DNA of 22,327 nt. Origin: CAYHWE01 sp964360445. Its GTDB lineage: Bacteria; Patescibacteriota; Patescibacteriia; Patescibacteriales; JAKAJF01. A program made the translations under genes and the position numbers. Positions 1 through 6,214 of the stretch are shown in pieces. How positions within the stretch are numbered: position 1 is the stretch's first letter; each line of letters opens with the position of its first letter. The notes under the pieces were generated by a model that did no database searches, was not told the DNA's origin, and saw only the letters and a list, made by a program, of their open reading frames with translations. The stretch spans positions 1 through 22,327 of the forward strand of contig CAYHWE010000013.1 in assembly GCA_964360445.1 (NCBI GenBank), read 5' to 3'.

Positions 1-2
1 CT

Positions 3-113
3 TTATCAAAAACTTATACGATCCTTGCCCCGAAACAGAGAGAAACAGTCTTCCAGGTCATCATGAAGAATTTCGAATCTATGTTCGGATGGGTGGGGAA
101 TGTCAGGAAGTAG
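3..113 (+). CDS. 3' end of an unidentified protein gene (partial)
   Basis: The frame starting at base 3 is open from the window edge to a TAG at 111-113 and gives about 36 residues ending in FGWVGNVRK. Its codon choice (GTC, ATC, TTC, AAG, AGG) resembles the genes downstream. The frame starting at base 2 is also open, to a TGA at 131-133 just before the terminator, but it uses CGA, CGG, CGT and TGC codons that are rarer here. I do not recognise either product, so only the presence of a gene end upstream of the terminator is reasonably supported. The frame choice is a weak inference. Confidence 0.35.
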   Translation, partial: LSKTYTILAPKQRETVFQVIMKNFESMFGWVGNVRK

Positions 114-135
114 CGGACCAGTTGATTCGTTGACT

Positions 136-177
136 AGGGACTAAGCCACCATTATGGGGGCTTAGTCCCTTTTGTTT
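136..177 (+). terminator. Rho-independent terminator
   Basis: AGGGACTAAGCC (136-147) pairs perfectly with GGCTTAGTCCCT (159-170), a 12-bp stem followed by TTTTGTTT. It ends the upstream partial gene. The T-tract runs directly into the next -35 box. Confidence 0.9.
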
Positions 178-204
178 GACAACTTTTTCGGATAGGAGTA
201 ATAT
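176..204 (+). promoter_or_regulatory. Sigma70-type promoter of the first CsoR gene
   Basis: TTGACA (176-181) and TAATAT (199-204) are separated by 17 bp. The -35 box begins inside the terminator T-tract. Transcription would start near 211, giving a leader of about 50 nt before the ATG at 262. The -10 box overlaps the operator at 202-220. Confidence 0.8.
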
Positions 205-220
205 ACCCCCAGAGGGTATA
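202..220 (+). promoter_or_regulatory. CsoR-type operator overlapping the -10 box
   Basis: TATACCC (202-208), a 5-nt spacer, then GGGTATA (214-220): a perfect 7-bp inverted repeat of the G/C-tract-plus-TATA type bound by CsoR-family repressors. Its position over the -10 box and likely transcription start predicts autorepression. A related operator occurs at 2973-2991. Confidence 0.8.
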
Positions 221-225
221 CATGA

Positions 226-239
226 CAATTTTCAATTTT
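226..239 (+). repeat. CAATTTTCAATTTT tract
   Basis: This short AT tract in the leader of the first CsoR gene is nearly the same as the 14-bp direct repeats flanking the palindrome inside tsaD (12244-12257 and 12297-12310). It may be part of a dispersed AT-rich repeat. Taken alone it could be chance. Confidence 0.3.
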
Positions 240-261
240 AAATTTTTAATGCGATTGATTT

Positions 262-510
262 ATGCGGGAAAAAGAACAAGTAGACAGAATAACAAACAGG
301 ATTTCCAGGGTCGAGGGGCAGTTAAGGGGGATACGAAGGATGGTTGAAGATAAAAAAGAATGTCTTGATATCATTACGCAGATTACGGCGATCAGGGAGG
401 CGGTCGCTATGCTCGGGGTCGAGCTTTTAAAAAATGAGTTTATATGTAAAAAAGATAAATTGGAAAAAATTGATGACGATTATCTGAAGTCATTATTTAA
501 GATGAAATAA
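262..510 (+). CDS. CsoR/RcnR-family metal- or persulfide-sensing repressor
   Basis: An 82-residue all-helical DUF156 repressor with the family core: RVEGQLRGI near residues 16-24, Cys34, then LLKNEFIC ending in Cys62. In copper-sensing CsoR the second ligand motif is HxxxC. Here the His position is Asn58, so the set reads Cys-Asn-Cys, while the paralogue at 3021-3293 keeps the His. The family represses its own operon until Cu(I), Ni, formaldehyde or persulfide binds the cysteines. Loss of His is compatible with two-coordinate Cu(I) binding or with a CstR-like persulfide sensor, and sequence alone does not decide. The operator over its promoter predicts autoregulation. The ATG at 262 has no clear Shine-Dalgarno. 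The next gene is a glutamate dehydrogenase 125 bp downstream, so co-transcription is uncertain. Confidence 0.9.
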   Translation: MREKEQVDRITNRISRVEGQLRGIRRMVEDKKECLDIITQITAIREAVAMLGVELLKNEFICKKDKLEKIDDDYLKSLFKMK

Positions 511-518
511 ATTAATAT

Positions 519-551
519 AATCCGAATCTACGAATCATATCCGAATGCCCC
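519..551 (+). repeat. Intergenic repeat, CCGAATCTACGAAT type, copy 1
   Basis: AATCCGAATCTACGAATCAT followed by ATCCGAATGCC, between the CsoR-family gene and the glutamate dehydrogenase gene. A close copy lies at 21578-21615. Both have two CCGAAT motifs with near-constant spacing. No coding potential is seen. Confidence 0.6.
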
Positions 552-635
552 AAATATTTTTTTTCAAAACCAATATCTTAAAATTCGAGGCATTTGCATT
601 AAATTTGCGGCATTTGAATTATTTTATAAAATAAT

Positions 636-1871
636 ATGAGCAACCCATTTGAAAATGCTTTGAAGCAATTGGAGGAAGTAAAAAATTTAATAAAATTGGA
701 GGACAATATTTATAGCCAATTGAAGGCGCCGCAAAAGATCTTAGAGGTTTCCATTCCGGTCAAGATGGATAATGGCGAGATCAAGATGTTTACCGGTTAC
801 AGATCCCAGTATAACAACGCCCGCGGAGCTTACAAGGGCGGAATCAGGTTCCATCCGGATGTGAATGTGTCTGAAGTCAAAGCCTTAAGCGCCTGGATGA
901 CATGGAAAACAGCGGTCGTTGATATCCCTTTGGGCGGAGGCAAGGGCGGAGTCATCGTCGACCCGAAACAGCTTTCCGTCCGCGAGCTTGAACAATTATC
1001 TCGCGGTTACATCAGGGCGATTTATAAATTGATCGGGCCGGATGTCGATGTGCCGGCGCCGGATGTGTATACTGATCCGCGCATCATGGGTTGGATGATG
1101 GATGAATATGAAAGGCTGGCCGGTTCGCATAAGCCGGGTGTGATTACCGGCAAGCCTTTGAGCATCGGCGGTTCTGAGGCGAGGAGTTATTCTACCGCTC
1201 AGGGCGCGGTTTATGTCTTGAGTGAGGCGGTAAAGAGGGTCGGTCTGGGAAAGGGCGCGACCGTCGCAATCCAAGGATTCGGTAATGCCGGCATGTATAT
1301 GGCAAAATTGTTGCAAAAACAAGGCTATAAGATCGTGGTTATCAGCGATTCAGGGGGAACGTCCTGTAATTATATGGGCATCAATGTCGATGATATCGAA
1401 AGGCACAAGAAAGAGACTGGGAGCGTTTTGGATTATCCGGGGGGAGACAAGACAATGGGCGATCATTGTCTTGAACATGAAATCGATATCTTGATTCCCG
1501 CTGCTTTAGAAAATTCGATAACAAAAGAAAATGCCGGATCGATAAAAGCGAAATTGGTTGTTGAATTGGCAAACGGGCCGATTACGCCGGAAGCGGATGA
1601 AATCTTGAATAAAAAGAATATACTTGTCGTGCCTGATATCTTGGCCAATGCCGGAGGGGTGGCCGTAAGCTACTTTGAACAGGTGCAGAACGCTTACGGA
1701 TATTATTGGACAGAAGGCGAGGTCTTAAAGAAATTGGAAGAGGTGATGGTAGGGGCATTCAATGAAGTTTGGAAAGAAAAAGAGAACTATCAGACTTCAG
1801 TGCGCATGGGCGCCTACGCGTTGGCTGTGAAAAGAGTAGCGCAGGCGATGAAGGATAGAGGGTGGGTTTAA
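636..1871 (+). CDS. gdhA: Glu/Leu/Phe/Val dehydrogenase, probable glutamate dehydrogenase
   Basis: A 411-residue protein of the hexameric glutamate dehydrogenase family, which interconverts glutamate and 2-oxoglutarate plus ammonia with NAD(P)H. It has the substrate region with YKGGIRFHP around residues 67-75, PLGGGKGG with the catalytic-type Lys103, PAPDV with Asp143, and a Rossmann nucleotide-binding GFGNAG at 214-219. Length and motif order match the GudB/RocG type, about 410-420 residues. There is no Shine-Dalgarno at the ATG, and upstream sequence is AT-rich without a clear promoter. It lies between a CsoR-family gene and a thioredoxin reductase-like gene, separated from the latter by a palindromic repeat. 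In an organism with little amino-acid biosynthesis it may act mainly in nitrogen or redox balance, which is an inference. Cofactor preference cannot be read with confidence. Confidence 0.96.
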   Translation: MSNPFENALKQLEEVKNLIKLEDNIYSQLKAPQKILEVSIPVKMDNGEIKMFTGYRSQYNNARGAYKGGIRFHPDVNVSEVKALSAWMTWKTAVVDIPLGGGKGGVIVDPKQLSVRELEQLSRGYIRAIYKLIGPDVDVPAPDVYTDPRIMGWMMDEYERLAGSHKPGVITGKPLSIGGSEARSYSTAQGAVYVLSEAVKRVGLGKGATVAIQGFGNAGMYMAKLLQKQGYKIVVISDSGGTSCNYMGINVDDIERHKKETGSVLDYPGGDKTMGDHCLEHEIDILIPAALENSITKENAGSIKAKLVVELANGPITPEADEILNKKNILVVPDILANAGGVAVSYFEQVQNAYGYYWTEGEVLKKLEEVMVGAFNEVWKEKENYQTSVRMGAYALAVKRVAQAMKDRGWV

Positions 1872-1885
1872 TCAATAAACTACAT

Positions 1886-1968
1886 TGTCATTTCGAATGA
1901 GCGGGAGCGAAGTGAGAAATCTCGTTAAGCGCGTTGGATGAGATCTCTCGCATCCGCTCGAGATGACA
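1886..1968 (+). repeat. Dispersed 83-bp inverted-repeat element, copy 1
   Basis: It begins TGTCATTTCGAATGAGCG and ends CGCTCGAGATGACA, so the termini are imperfect inverted repeats and the transcript would fold into a long hairpin. Near-identical copies lie at 4016-4097 and 16945-17026, each between genes. No open frame is seen. It resembles a non-autonomous palindromic repeat (MITE- or REP-like). Confidence 0.85.
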
Positions 1969-1992
1969 TGTATACTTTTGAAATTATAATTT

Positions 1993-2901
1993 ATGTTTGA
2001 CTTAGCAATCGTCGGGGCCGGTCCGGCCGGGCTGACCGCTTCGGTTTATGCCTCAAGATATGGAATAAGCAATGTCGTTATCGGAGAGGCGGGAGGGCTT
2101 ACGGCTAAGACGCACGAAATCGGCAATTGGCTTGGCGAGGAAAAAATAAGCGGTTTTGAGTTTGCGCAAAAAGCGGAAAAACACGCGAGAAGCTATGGCG
2201 CGCAGATGGAGAATGCTTTAGTGAAAACAATTAAAGAGGAAAATGGCATATTTACTCTTTCTTTGAATAATGGCAAGGAAGCACAGGCAAAGACAGTGCT
2301 TTTAGCTATGGGCACAGGGCATCGCCATTTGAATGTGCCCGGGGAAAAAGAGTTATCGGGCAAAGGCGTTTCTTATTGCGCTACTTGCGATGGATTTTTT
2401 TATCGCAACAAGACTGTCGCGGTGGTCGGCGGCGGCGATAGCGCGGCCGGAGCGGCTGTGTATATGGCGGATATCGCAGAAAAAGTATATATGATTTATA
2501 GAGGCGATAAATTGCGCGCTGAGGATTTTTGGATCAAGGCAATCGGGAAGAACCAGAAAATAGAATTGATTTTCAATACGAATGTGGTGGAGATCAAGGG
2601 CGAAAATAAAATCGAGGAAATTATTTTGGACAAGGAATATGGCGGCAACAGAAGTTTAAGATTAAACGGATTATTCATCGAAATCGGTTTTAATCCGAAT
2701 TCAATTTTGGCCCAAGGCTTGGGGGTTGATTTGGATGCAGAAGGATATGTCAAGATAGACAAAGAGGGAATGACCTCGAAGGAAGGAATCTGGGCTGCAG
2801 GCGATATTACGGATGGATCGAATAAATTCAAGCAGATCGTAACTTCCGCAGCAGAGGGCGCGATTGCAGCGAATAGTATTCAGAAGTATTTGAAGAAGTA
2901 G
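1993..2901 (+). CDS. trxB: Thioredoxin reductase-like flavoprotein with CATC redox pair
   Basis: A 302-residue low-Mr thioredoxin reductase family protein. GAGPAG at residues 8-13 binds FAD, Cys129-Ala-Thr-Cys132 is the redox disulfide, GGGDSA at 146-151 binds the pyridine nucleotide, and a C-terminal WAAGDI segment contacts FAD. The usual NADPH 2'-phosphate motif HRRxxxR is here YRGDKLR (169-175): the first Arg stays (Arg170), but the His is Tyr and the second Arg is Gly, so NADPH specificity is doubtful. It may use NADH, ferredoxin or another donor. No thioredoxin gene is nearby, but a DsbA-like protein and a DsbD-like protein lie downstream. It ends 39 bp before the copper operon promoter and is probably transcribed separately. 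Confidence 0.9.
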   Translation: MFDLAIVGAGPAGLTASVYASRYGISNVVIGEAGGLTAKTHEIGNWLGEEKISGFEFAQKAEKHARSYGAQMENALVKTIKEENGIFTLSLNNGKEAQAKTVLLAMGTGHRHLNVPGEKELSGKGVSYCATCDGFFYRNKTVAVVGGGDSAAGAAVYMADIAEKVYMIYRGDKLRAEDFWIKAIGKNQKIELIFNTNVVEIKGENKIEEIILDKEYGGNRSLRLNGLFIEIGFNPNSILAQGLGVDLDAEGYVKIDKEGMTSKEGIWAAGDITDGSNKFKQIVTSAAEGAIAANSIQKYLKK

Positions 2902-2940
2902 GGCGTAGCGCGTTATGCGCTCTTGTCCACAAATTATCAT

Positions 2941-2968
2941 TTGACGGATTTTTTAGGAGGAGTATAAT
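2941..2968 (+). promoter_or_regulatory. Promoter of the copper operon
   Basis: TTGACG (2941-2946) and TATAAT (2963-2968) are 16 bp apart. The start site would fall within the operator at 2973-2991, about 45 nt before the CsoR start codon. Confidence 0.75.
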
Positions 2969-2972
2969 TAGA

Positions 2973-2991
2973 CCTATACCTGGGGTATAGG
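2973..2991 (+). promoter_or_regulatory. CsoR operator
   Basis: CCTATACC (2973-2980), TGG, GGTATAGG (2984-2991): a perfect 8-bp inverted repeat directly downstream of the -10 box. It shares the TATACC/GGTATA core with the operator at 202-220. Repressor bound here would cover the transcription start of the copper operon. Confidence 0.85.
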
Positions 2992-3020
2992 TAGGAACAA
3001 TCCCGGAATAATAAAAAATT

Positions 3021-3293
3021 ATGCATGAAAATAAAGCGAAAACATTGATTAATTTTAAGAAGGCGGTTTCCCTGTTGAATAAAGTCATCCAGATGACAGA
3101 AGATAGAAAGTATTGCGTGGATATCATGCAGCAGAATCTGGCGGTCATGGGCTTATTGAAAAGCGCGCATCATATGCTTCTGGAAAATCATCTGAATACC
3201 TGTTTCAGGAATGCTATGGCGGCAAAAAATGAAAAATTGAAGCAGGAAATGACCGATGAGATTCTAAAAGTGACCAAATTAACTAATAAATAA
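3021..3293 (+). CDS. csoR: Copper-sensing CsoR-family repressor
   Basis: A 90-residue DUF156 repressor with the full Cu(I) ligand set of CsoR: Cys32, then LLENHLNTC carrying His57 and Cys61. The family forms dimers or tetramers that leave the operator when Cu(I) binds. It is the first gene after the promoter-operator at 2941-2991 and ends 4 bp before a DsbA-like gene, so it most likely represses its own operon through 9628. The N-terminal helix differs from the usual RLxRxxGQ pattern (here FKKAVSLLNKVIQM), making it a divergent member. The second CsoR-family protein in the window (262-510) lacks the His ligand. Confidence 0.88.
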   Translation: MHENKAKTLINFKKAVSLLNKVIQMTEDRKYCVDIMQQNLAVMGLLKSAHHMLLENHLNTCFRNAMAAKNEKLKQEMTDEILKVTKLTNK

Positions 3294-3297
3294 AAAT

Positions 3298-4011
3298 ATG
3301 ATCAATCTGAATGAGACAAAAAAAACTTTTTTATTGGGGCTCGCAACAGGCATAGCAGCCATATCTTTCGCCGGTTTCCTGATAATGACTGTCGCTTATT
3401 TCCAAAAAGGCGTTGATTCAAGCGAAAAAGCGGAAGATAATGTCCAGGCTGATGAAGCGGATAATAATTCCAATAAGCCAGTTGCCGCCCAGGGCCAGGT
3501 TGATATAAAAATAAATAAAGACGACCGCGTTTCGGGAGATAAGAATGCGCCGGTGACAATCGTTGAATTTTCCGATTTACAATGCCCGTATTGCGCTAAA
3601 TTCCATATAACAATGAATCAGATAGTGAAGGATTTCAAGGGACAGGTCCGCTGGGTTTACAGGCATTTCCCGTTGGAATCAATCCACCCTTACGCGAAAA
3701 AAGCCGCTCTAGCCTCCGAGTGCGCGGGCGAGCAGGAAAAGTTTTGGGAATATATGGACAGCCTGTTTGCGAACCAATCCAAAATAAACGACAGCTATCT
3801 CAAGGAAGCGGCAAAAAACTTAAAATTGGATACAGGCAAATTCAATAAATGTCTGGATGACGAGAAATATCTGAGCAAGGTTAATAATGATATCGCGGAA
3901 GGAAAAAGGGTCGGGGTAGCCGGCACGCCGGCAAGTTTTATAAATGGAAAGATGATAAAGGGAGCCGAGTCTTATGAGACGGTAAAGAGGATGATAGAAG
4001 AATTAAAATAA
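3298..4011 (+). CDS. Membrane-anchored DsbA/BdbD-like thiol oxidoreductase
   Basis: A 237-residue protein with an uncleaved-looking hydrophobic N-terminal helix (about residues 10-34), a hydrophilic linker rich in Asp, Glu and Asn, then a thioredoxin-fold DsbA domain. The active site is Cys96-Pro-Tyr-Cys99 and a cis-Pro loop GTPAS lies near residues 204-208. Two further cysteines (in SECAGE and NKCLDD) lie in the helical insertion. DsbA-like proteins form or exchange disulfides outside the membrane. It starts 4 bp after csoR and so belongs to the copper operon. Extracellular copper damages thiols, and the following proteins carry external Cys/Met sites, so it may keep those sites or general exported proteins in the right redox state (inference). 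Confidence 0.92.
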   Translation: MINLNETKKTFLLGLATGIAAISFAGFLIMTVAYFQKGVDSSEKAEDNVQADEADNNSNKPVAAQGQVDIKINKDDRVSGDKNAPVTIVEFSDLQCPYCAKFHITMNQIVKDFKGQVRWVYRHFPLESIHPYAKKAALASECAGEQEKFWEYMDSLFANQSKINDSYLKEAAKNLKLDTGKFNKCLDDEKYLSKVNNDIAEGKRVGVAGTPASFINGKMIKGAESYETVKRMIEELK

Positions 4012-4015
4012 TGAC

Positions 4016-4097
4016 TGTCATTTCGAATGAGCGAGAGCGAGTGAGAAATCTCGGTAAACGCGTTAGATGAGATCTCTCGCATCCGCTCGAGATGACA
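4016..4097 (+). repeat. Dispersed inverted-repeat element, copy 2
   Basis: This is the second copy of the TGTCATTTCGAATGAGCG / CGCTCGAGATGACA element, 82 bp, starting 4 bp after the DsbA-like gene. Compared with copies at 1886 and 16945 it carries a few substitutions and a 1-base indel. Sitting inside an operon, its hairpin may affect mRNA processing or stability. Confidence 0.85.
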
Positions 4098-4122
4098 GAG
4101 AAGGGGAAAGGGGGTGATAAAT

Positions 4123-4365
4123 ATGATGGGATATATAAATGACTGGGGAATGGGTTACGGCTTCGGCTGGCTGTTTATGATTGTATTCTGGGTTTTGATC
4201 ATCTGGGTAGTGCTCGTTCTGACCAAAAGCATATCAGGGGGCGGACATAGGCGCCACGGACATCATTATGAAAAAACAGCTTCGGATATCTTAAAAGAAA
4301 GATACGCGAAAGGCGAGATCAGCAAAGCGGAATTTAAGGAAAAGAAGGAGGATATAGAAAAGTAA
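4123..4365 (+). CDS. Small membrane protein with C-terminal SHOCT domain
   Basis: About 80 residues: a short Trp/Gly/Tyr-rich N-terminus, one membrane helix (LFMIVFWVLIIWVVLVL), a His-rich stretch HRRHGHH, and a C-terminal SHOCT motif (DILKERYAKGEISKAEFKEKK). SHOCT domains are short helical segments of poorly known role, often on small membrane proteins. A GTG at 4114 would add three residues, but it lies inside the purine-rich GGGGGTG that is the likely ribosome-binding site, so ATG 4123 (or 4126) is preferred. The His cluster next to the membrane and the position between DsbA and copper-handling proteins make a metal-related role possible. No function is established. Confidence 0.8.
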   Translation: MMGYINDWGMGYGFGWLFMIVFWVLIIWVVLVLTKSISGGGHRRHGHHYEKTASDILKERYAKGEISKAEFKEKKEDIEK

Positions 4366-4420
4366 TCGGATCAGGAGCCATGAATCAAGAATTATGGCAA
4401 TGATGACTTGGTTTTAATAT

Positions 4421-4436
4421 AAATAAATATTTATTT
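4421..4436 (+). repeat. 16-bp AT-only palindrome
   Basis: AAATAAATATTTATTT is a perfect palindrome in the 139-bp gap before the HMA/DsbD-like gene. The rest of the gap holds a GC-richer stretch with ACGCG motifs (TACGTCACGCGTC and TTACGTATTACGCG), perhaps a decayed intergenic repeat. No terminator or operator is recognised there. Confidence 0.4.
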
Positions 4437-4504
4437 TACGTCACGCGTCATCCTCTTTGTTGTAACTTCAGCGAAGCAAGCGTGTTACGTATTACGCGAT
4501 AATT

Positions 4505-6181
4505 ATGAATAAGATTAAAGTTCCTATCAAGGGGATGCATTGCAAGTCCTGCGAAATTCTTGTAGAAAAAAAATTATCTGAAATACCGGAAATCAGCCGT
4601 TCAGAGGTCAATCATAAGAAGGGAATGGCGGAAATTTATTTTTCTGAAAAAGTAGATATGGGAAAAATAGAAAAAGCCGTGCGCGAATCCGGCTATGAAA
4701 TCGGCGAAAATAAAAAGCAGACATTCCTGAGCGACAATATCCATGACTATAAAGATCTGTTTATCGCCTTTTTGATTTTGCTTGGCATTTATTTTGTCTT
4801 TAAATACGTTGATTTTAATATTGATTTAGGCTCCGACAGCCCTTCCAGCCTGCCGATCGTCTTTCTTATCGGTCTGACAGCCGGCGTGTCCACCTGCATG
4901 ACCTTGGTCGGCGGCCTTGTGCTCGGGATTTCAGCAAGGCACGCGGAAAAACACCCGGAAGCGACAACGGTTGAAAAGTTCCGTCCGCACATATTCTTTA
5001 ACCTGGGCAGGGTGATCGGATTCGGATTATTGGGAGGAATCCTTGGGTTTATCGGTTCCGCCTTCCAGATTTCCGGCACAGTTACCGGAGTCTTGATTAT
5101 GGCAGTCGGGCTGGTTATGGTTATTCTTGGCCTGCAGCTAACCGGCATGTTTCCGAAATTGAATAATTTCAATATCACTTTGCCGAAAGGATTAAGCAGG
5201 CTATTGGGAATAAAAGAGCATGAAAAAGAATATAATCATAAAAATTCATTGATTCTAGGAGCATTAACTTTCTTTTTGCCTTGCGGATTCACCCAGGCGA
5301 TGCAGATTTACGCCTTGAGCACCGGCAGTTTTACCCGCGGCGCTCTGATCATGGCGATTTTCGCTTTGGGCACTATGCCAGGCCTTTTGGGGGTCGGAGG
5401 GTTCACTTCTCTCATCAAGGGCGTGTTTGCCAAACGATTTTTCAAATTTGCCGGTCTGGTTGTTATTTTTTTAGCTCTTTTTAATATCTCCAACGGATTC
5501 CGTCTTTTGGGATTGGATTTTAATTTTTCAGAGCCGGAAACAATAGTATCTGAAGACCCGAATGTGATAATGGAAAAAGGAGTCCAGGTCGTAAATATGG
5601 AAGAGCGGTCCAATGGTTATTTCCCGAATAGATTTACGATCAAAAAAGATATTCCGGTGCGCTGGGTGATCGACGCGAAAGACCCTTATTCGTGTGCGTC
5701 CGCCCTTGTTTCTTCTAAGTTGGGAGTAAGAAAAAACTTGCAAGCCGGAAAAAATATTATCGAATTCACCCCGAAAGAAACCGGAAAAATAAAATTTTCC
5801 TGTTCAATGGGAATGTATTCCGGTTATTTTGATGTCATTGATGGAAAATCAGCCTCCGAAGATAGCAGCTCCGTTCCCAAACAATCGAATGCCGGTTATT
5901 CAAAAAATAGCCAGAGCATAAAAACATCTTATACCGTTGCGGGAGATATTCAGCCGAATAATTTTACCGTGAAAAGCGGATTGCCGGTCAGGTTCGAGGT
6001 TATGGCAAAGGAAGACGGGGCCGGCTGTATGAGCGCGATCATGATCCCGGGCCTTTATAAGACTCCTGAATTATTGGAAAAAGGAAAAACTGTCGTTATG
6101 GATTTTACTCCGATTAAGAAAGGCGAATATCCGATAACCTGCAGCATGGGAATGCAAAGAGGGGTTTTGAATGTGGAGTAA
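4505..6181 (+). CDS. HMA domain - DsbD/CcdA-like membrane domain - two cupredoxin-like domains
   Basis: A 558-residue multidomain protein. Residues 1-70 are a heavy-metal-associated domain with GMHC13KSC16. Residues about 80-345 are a six-helix DsbD/CcdA-like (UreH/TauE-like) membrane domain with one Cys in each half: Cys131 in STCMTLVGG and Cys260 in LPCGF, the position of the redox pair in CcdA/DsbD. Residues about 360-450 and 470-558 are two tandem cupredoxin-like beta-sandwiches. Each has one early Cys (397, 508) and a CSMGM motif (433-437, 546-550) where a blue-copper protein would have Cys, His and Met. The expected topology puts the HMA domain inside and the cupredoxins outside. Context in a CsoR-controlled operon just before a Cu+ ATPase supports copper relay or thiol-reductant transfer across the membrane. 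Whether it moves electrons or metal cannot be read from sequence. Confidence 0.88.
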   Translation: MNKIKVPIKGMHCKSCEILVEKKLSEIPEISRSEVNHKKGMAEIYFSEKVDMGKIEKAVRESGYEIGENKKQTFLSDNIHDYKDLFIAFLILLGIYFVFKYVDFNIDLGSDSPSSLPIVFLIGLTAGVSTCMTLVGGLVLGISARHAEKHPEATTVEKFRPHIFFNLGRVIGFGLLGGILGFIGSAFQISGTVTGVLIMAVGLVMVILGLQLTGMFPKLNNFNITLPKGLSRLLGIKEHEKEYNHKNSLILGALTFFLPCGFTQAMQIYALSTGSFTRGALIMAIFALGTMPGLLGVGGFTSLIKGVFAKRFFKFAGLVVIFLALFNISNGFRLLGLDFNFSEPETIVSEDPNVIMEKGVQVVNMEERSNGYFPNRFTIKKDIPVRWVIDAKDPYSCASALVSSKLGVRKNLQAGKNIIEFTPKETGKIKFSCSMGMYSGYFDVIDGKSASEDSSSVPKQSNAGYSKNSQSIKTSYTVAGDIQPNNFTVKSGLPVRFEVMAKEDGAGCMSAIMIPGLYKTPELLEKGKTVVMDFTPIKKGEYPITCSMGMQRGVLNVE

Positions 6182-6214
6182 AAAGTTAAATCATAAAATT
6201 AAATAATATTATAT

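Noticed and set aside
2..133. Alternative reading frame at the left edge, ending at TGA 131-133
   Set aside because: It is open and ends just before the terminator, but its codons are less like those of the window's genes than the frame ending at 113. Not excluded.
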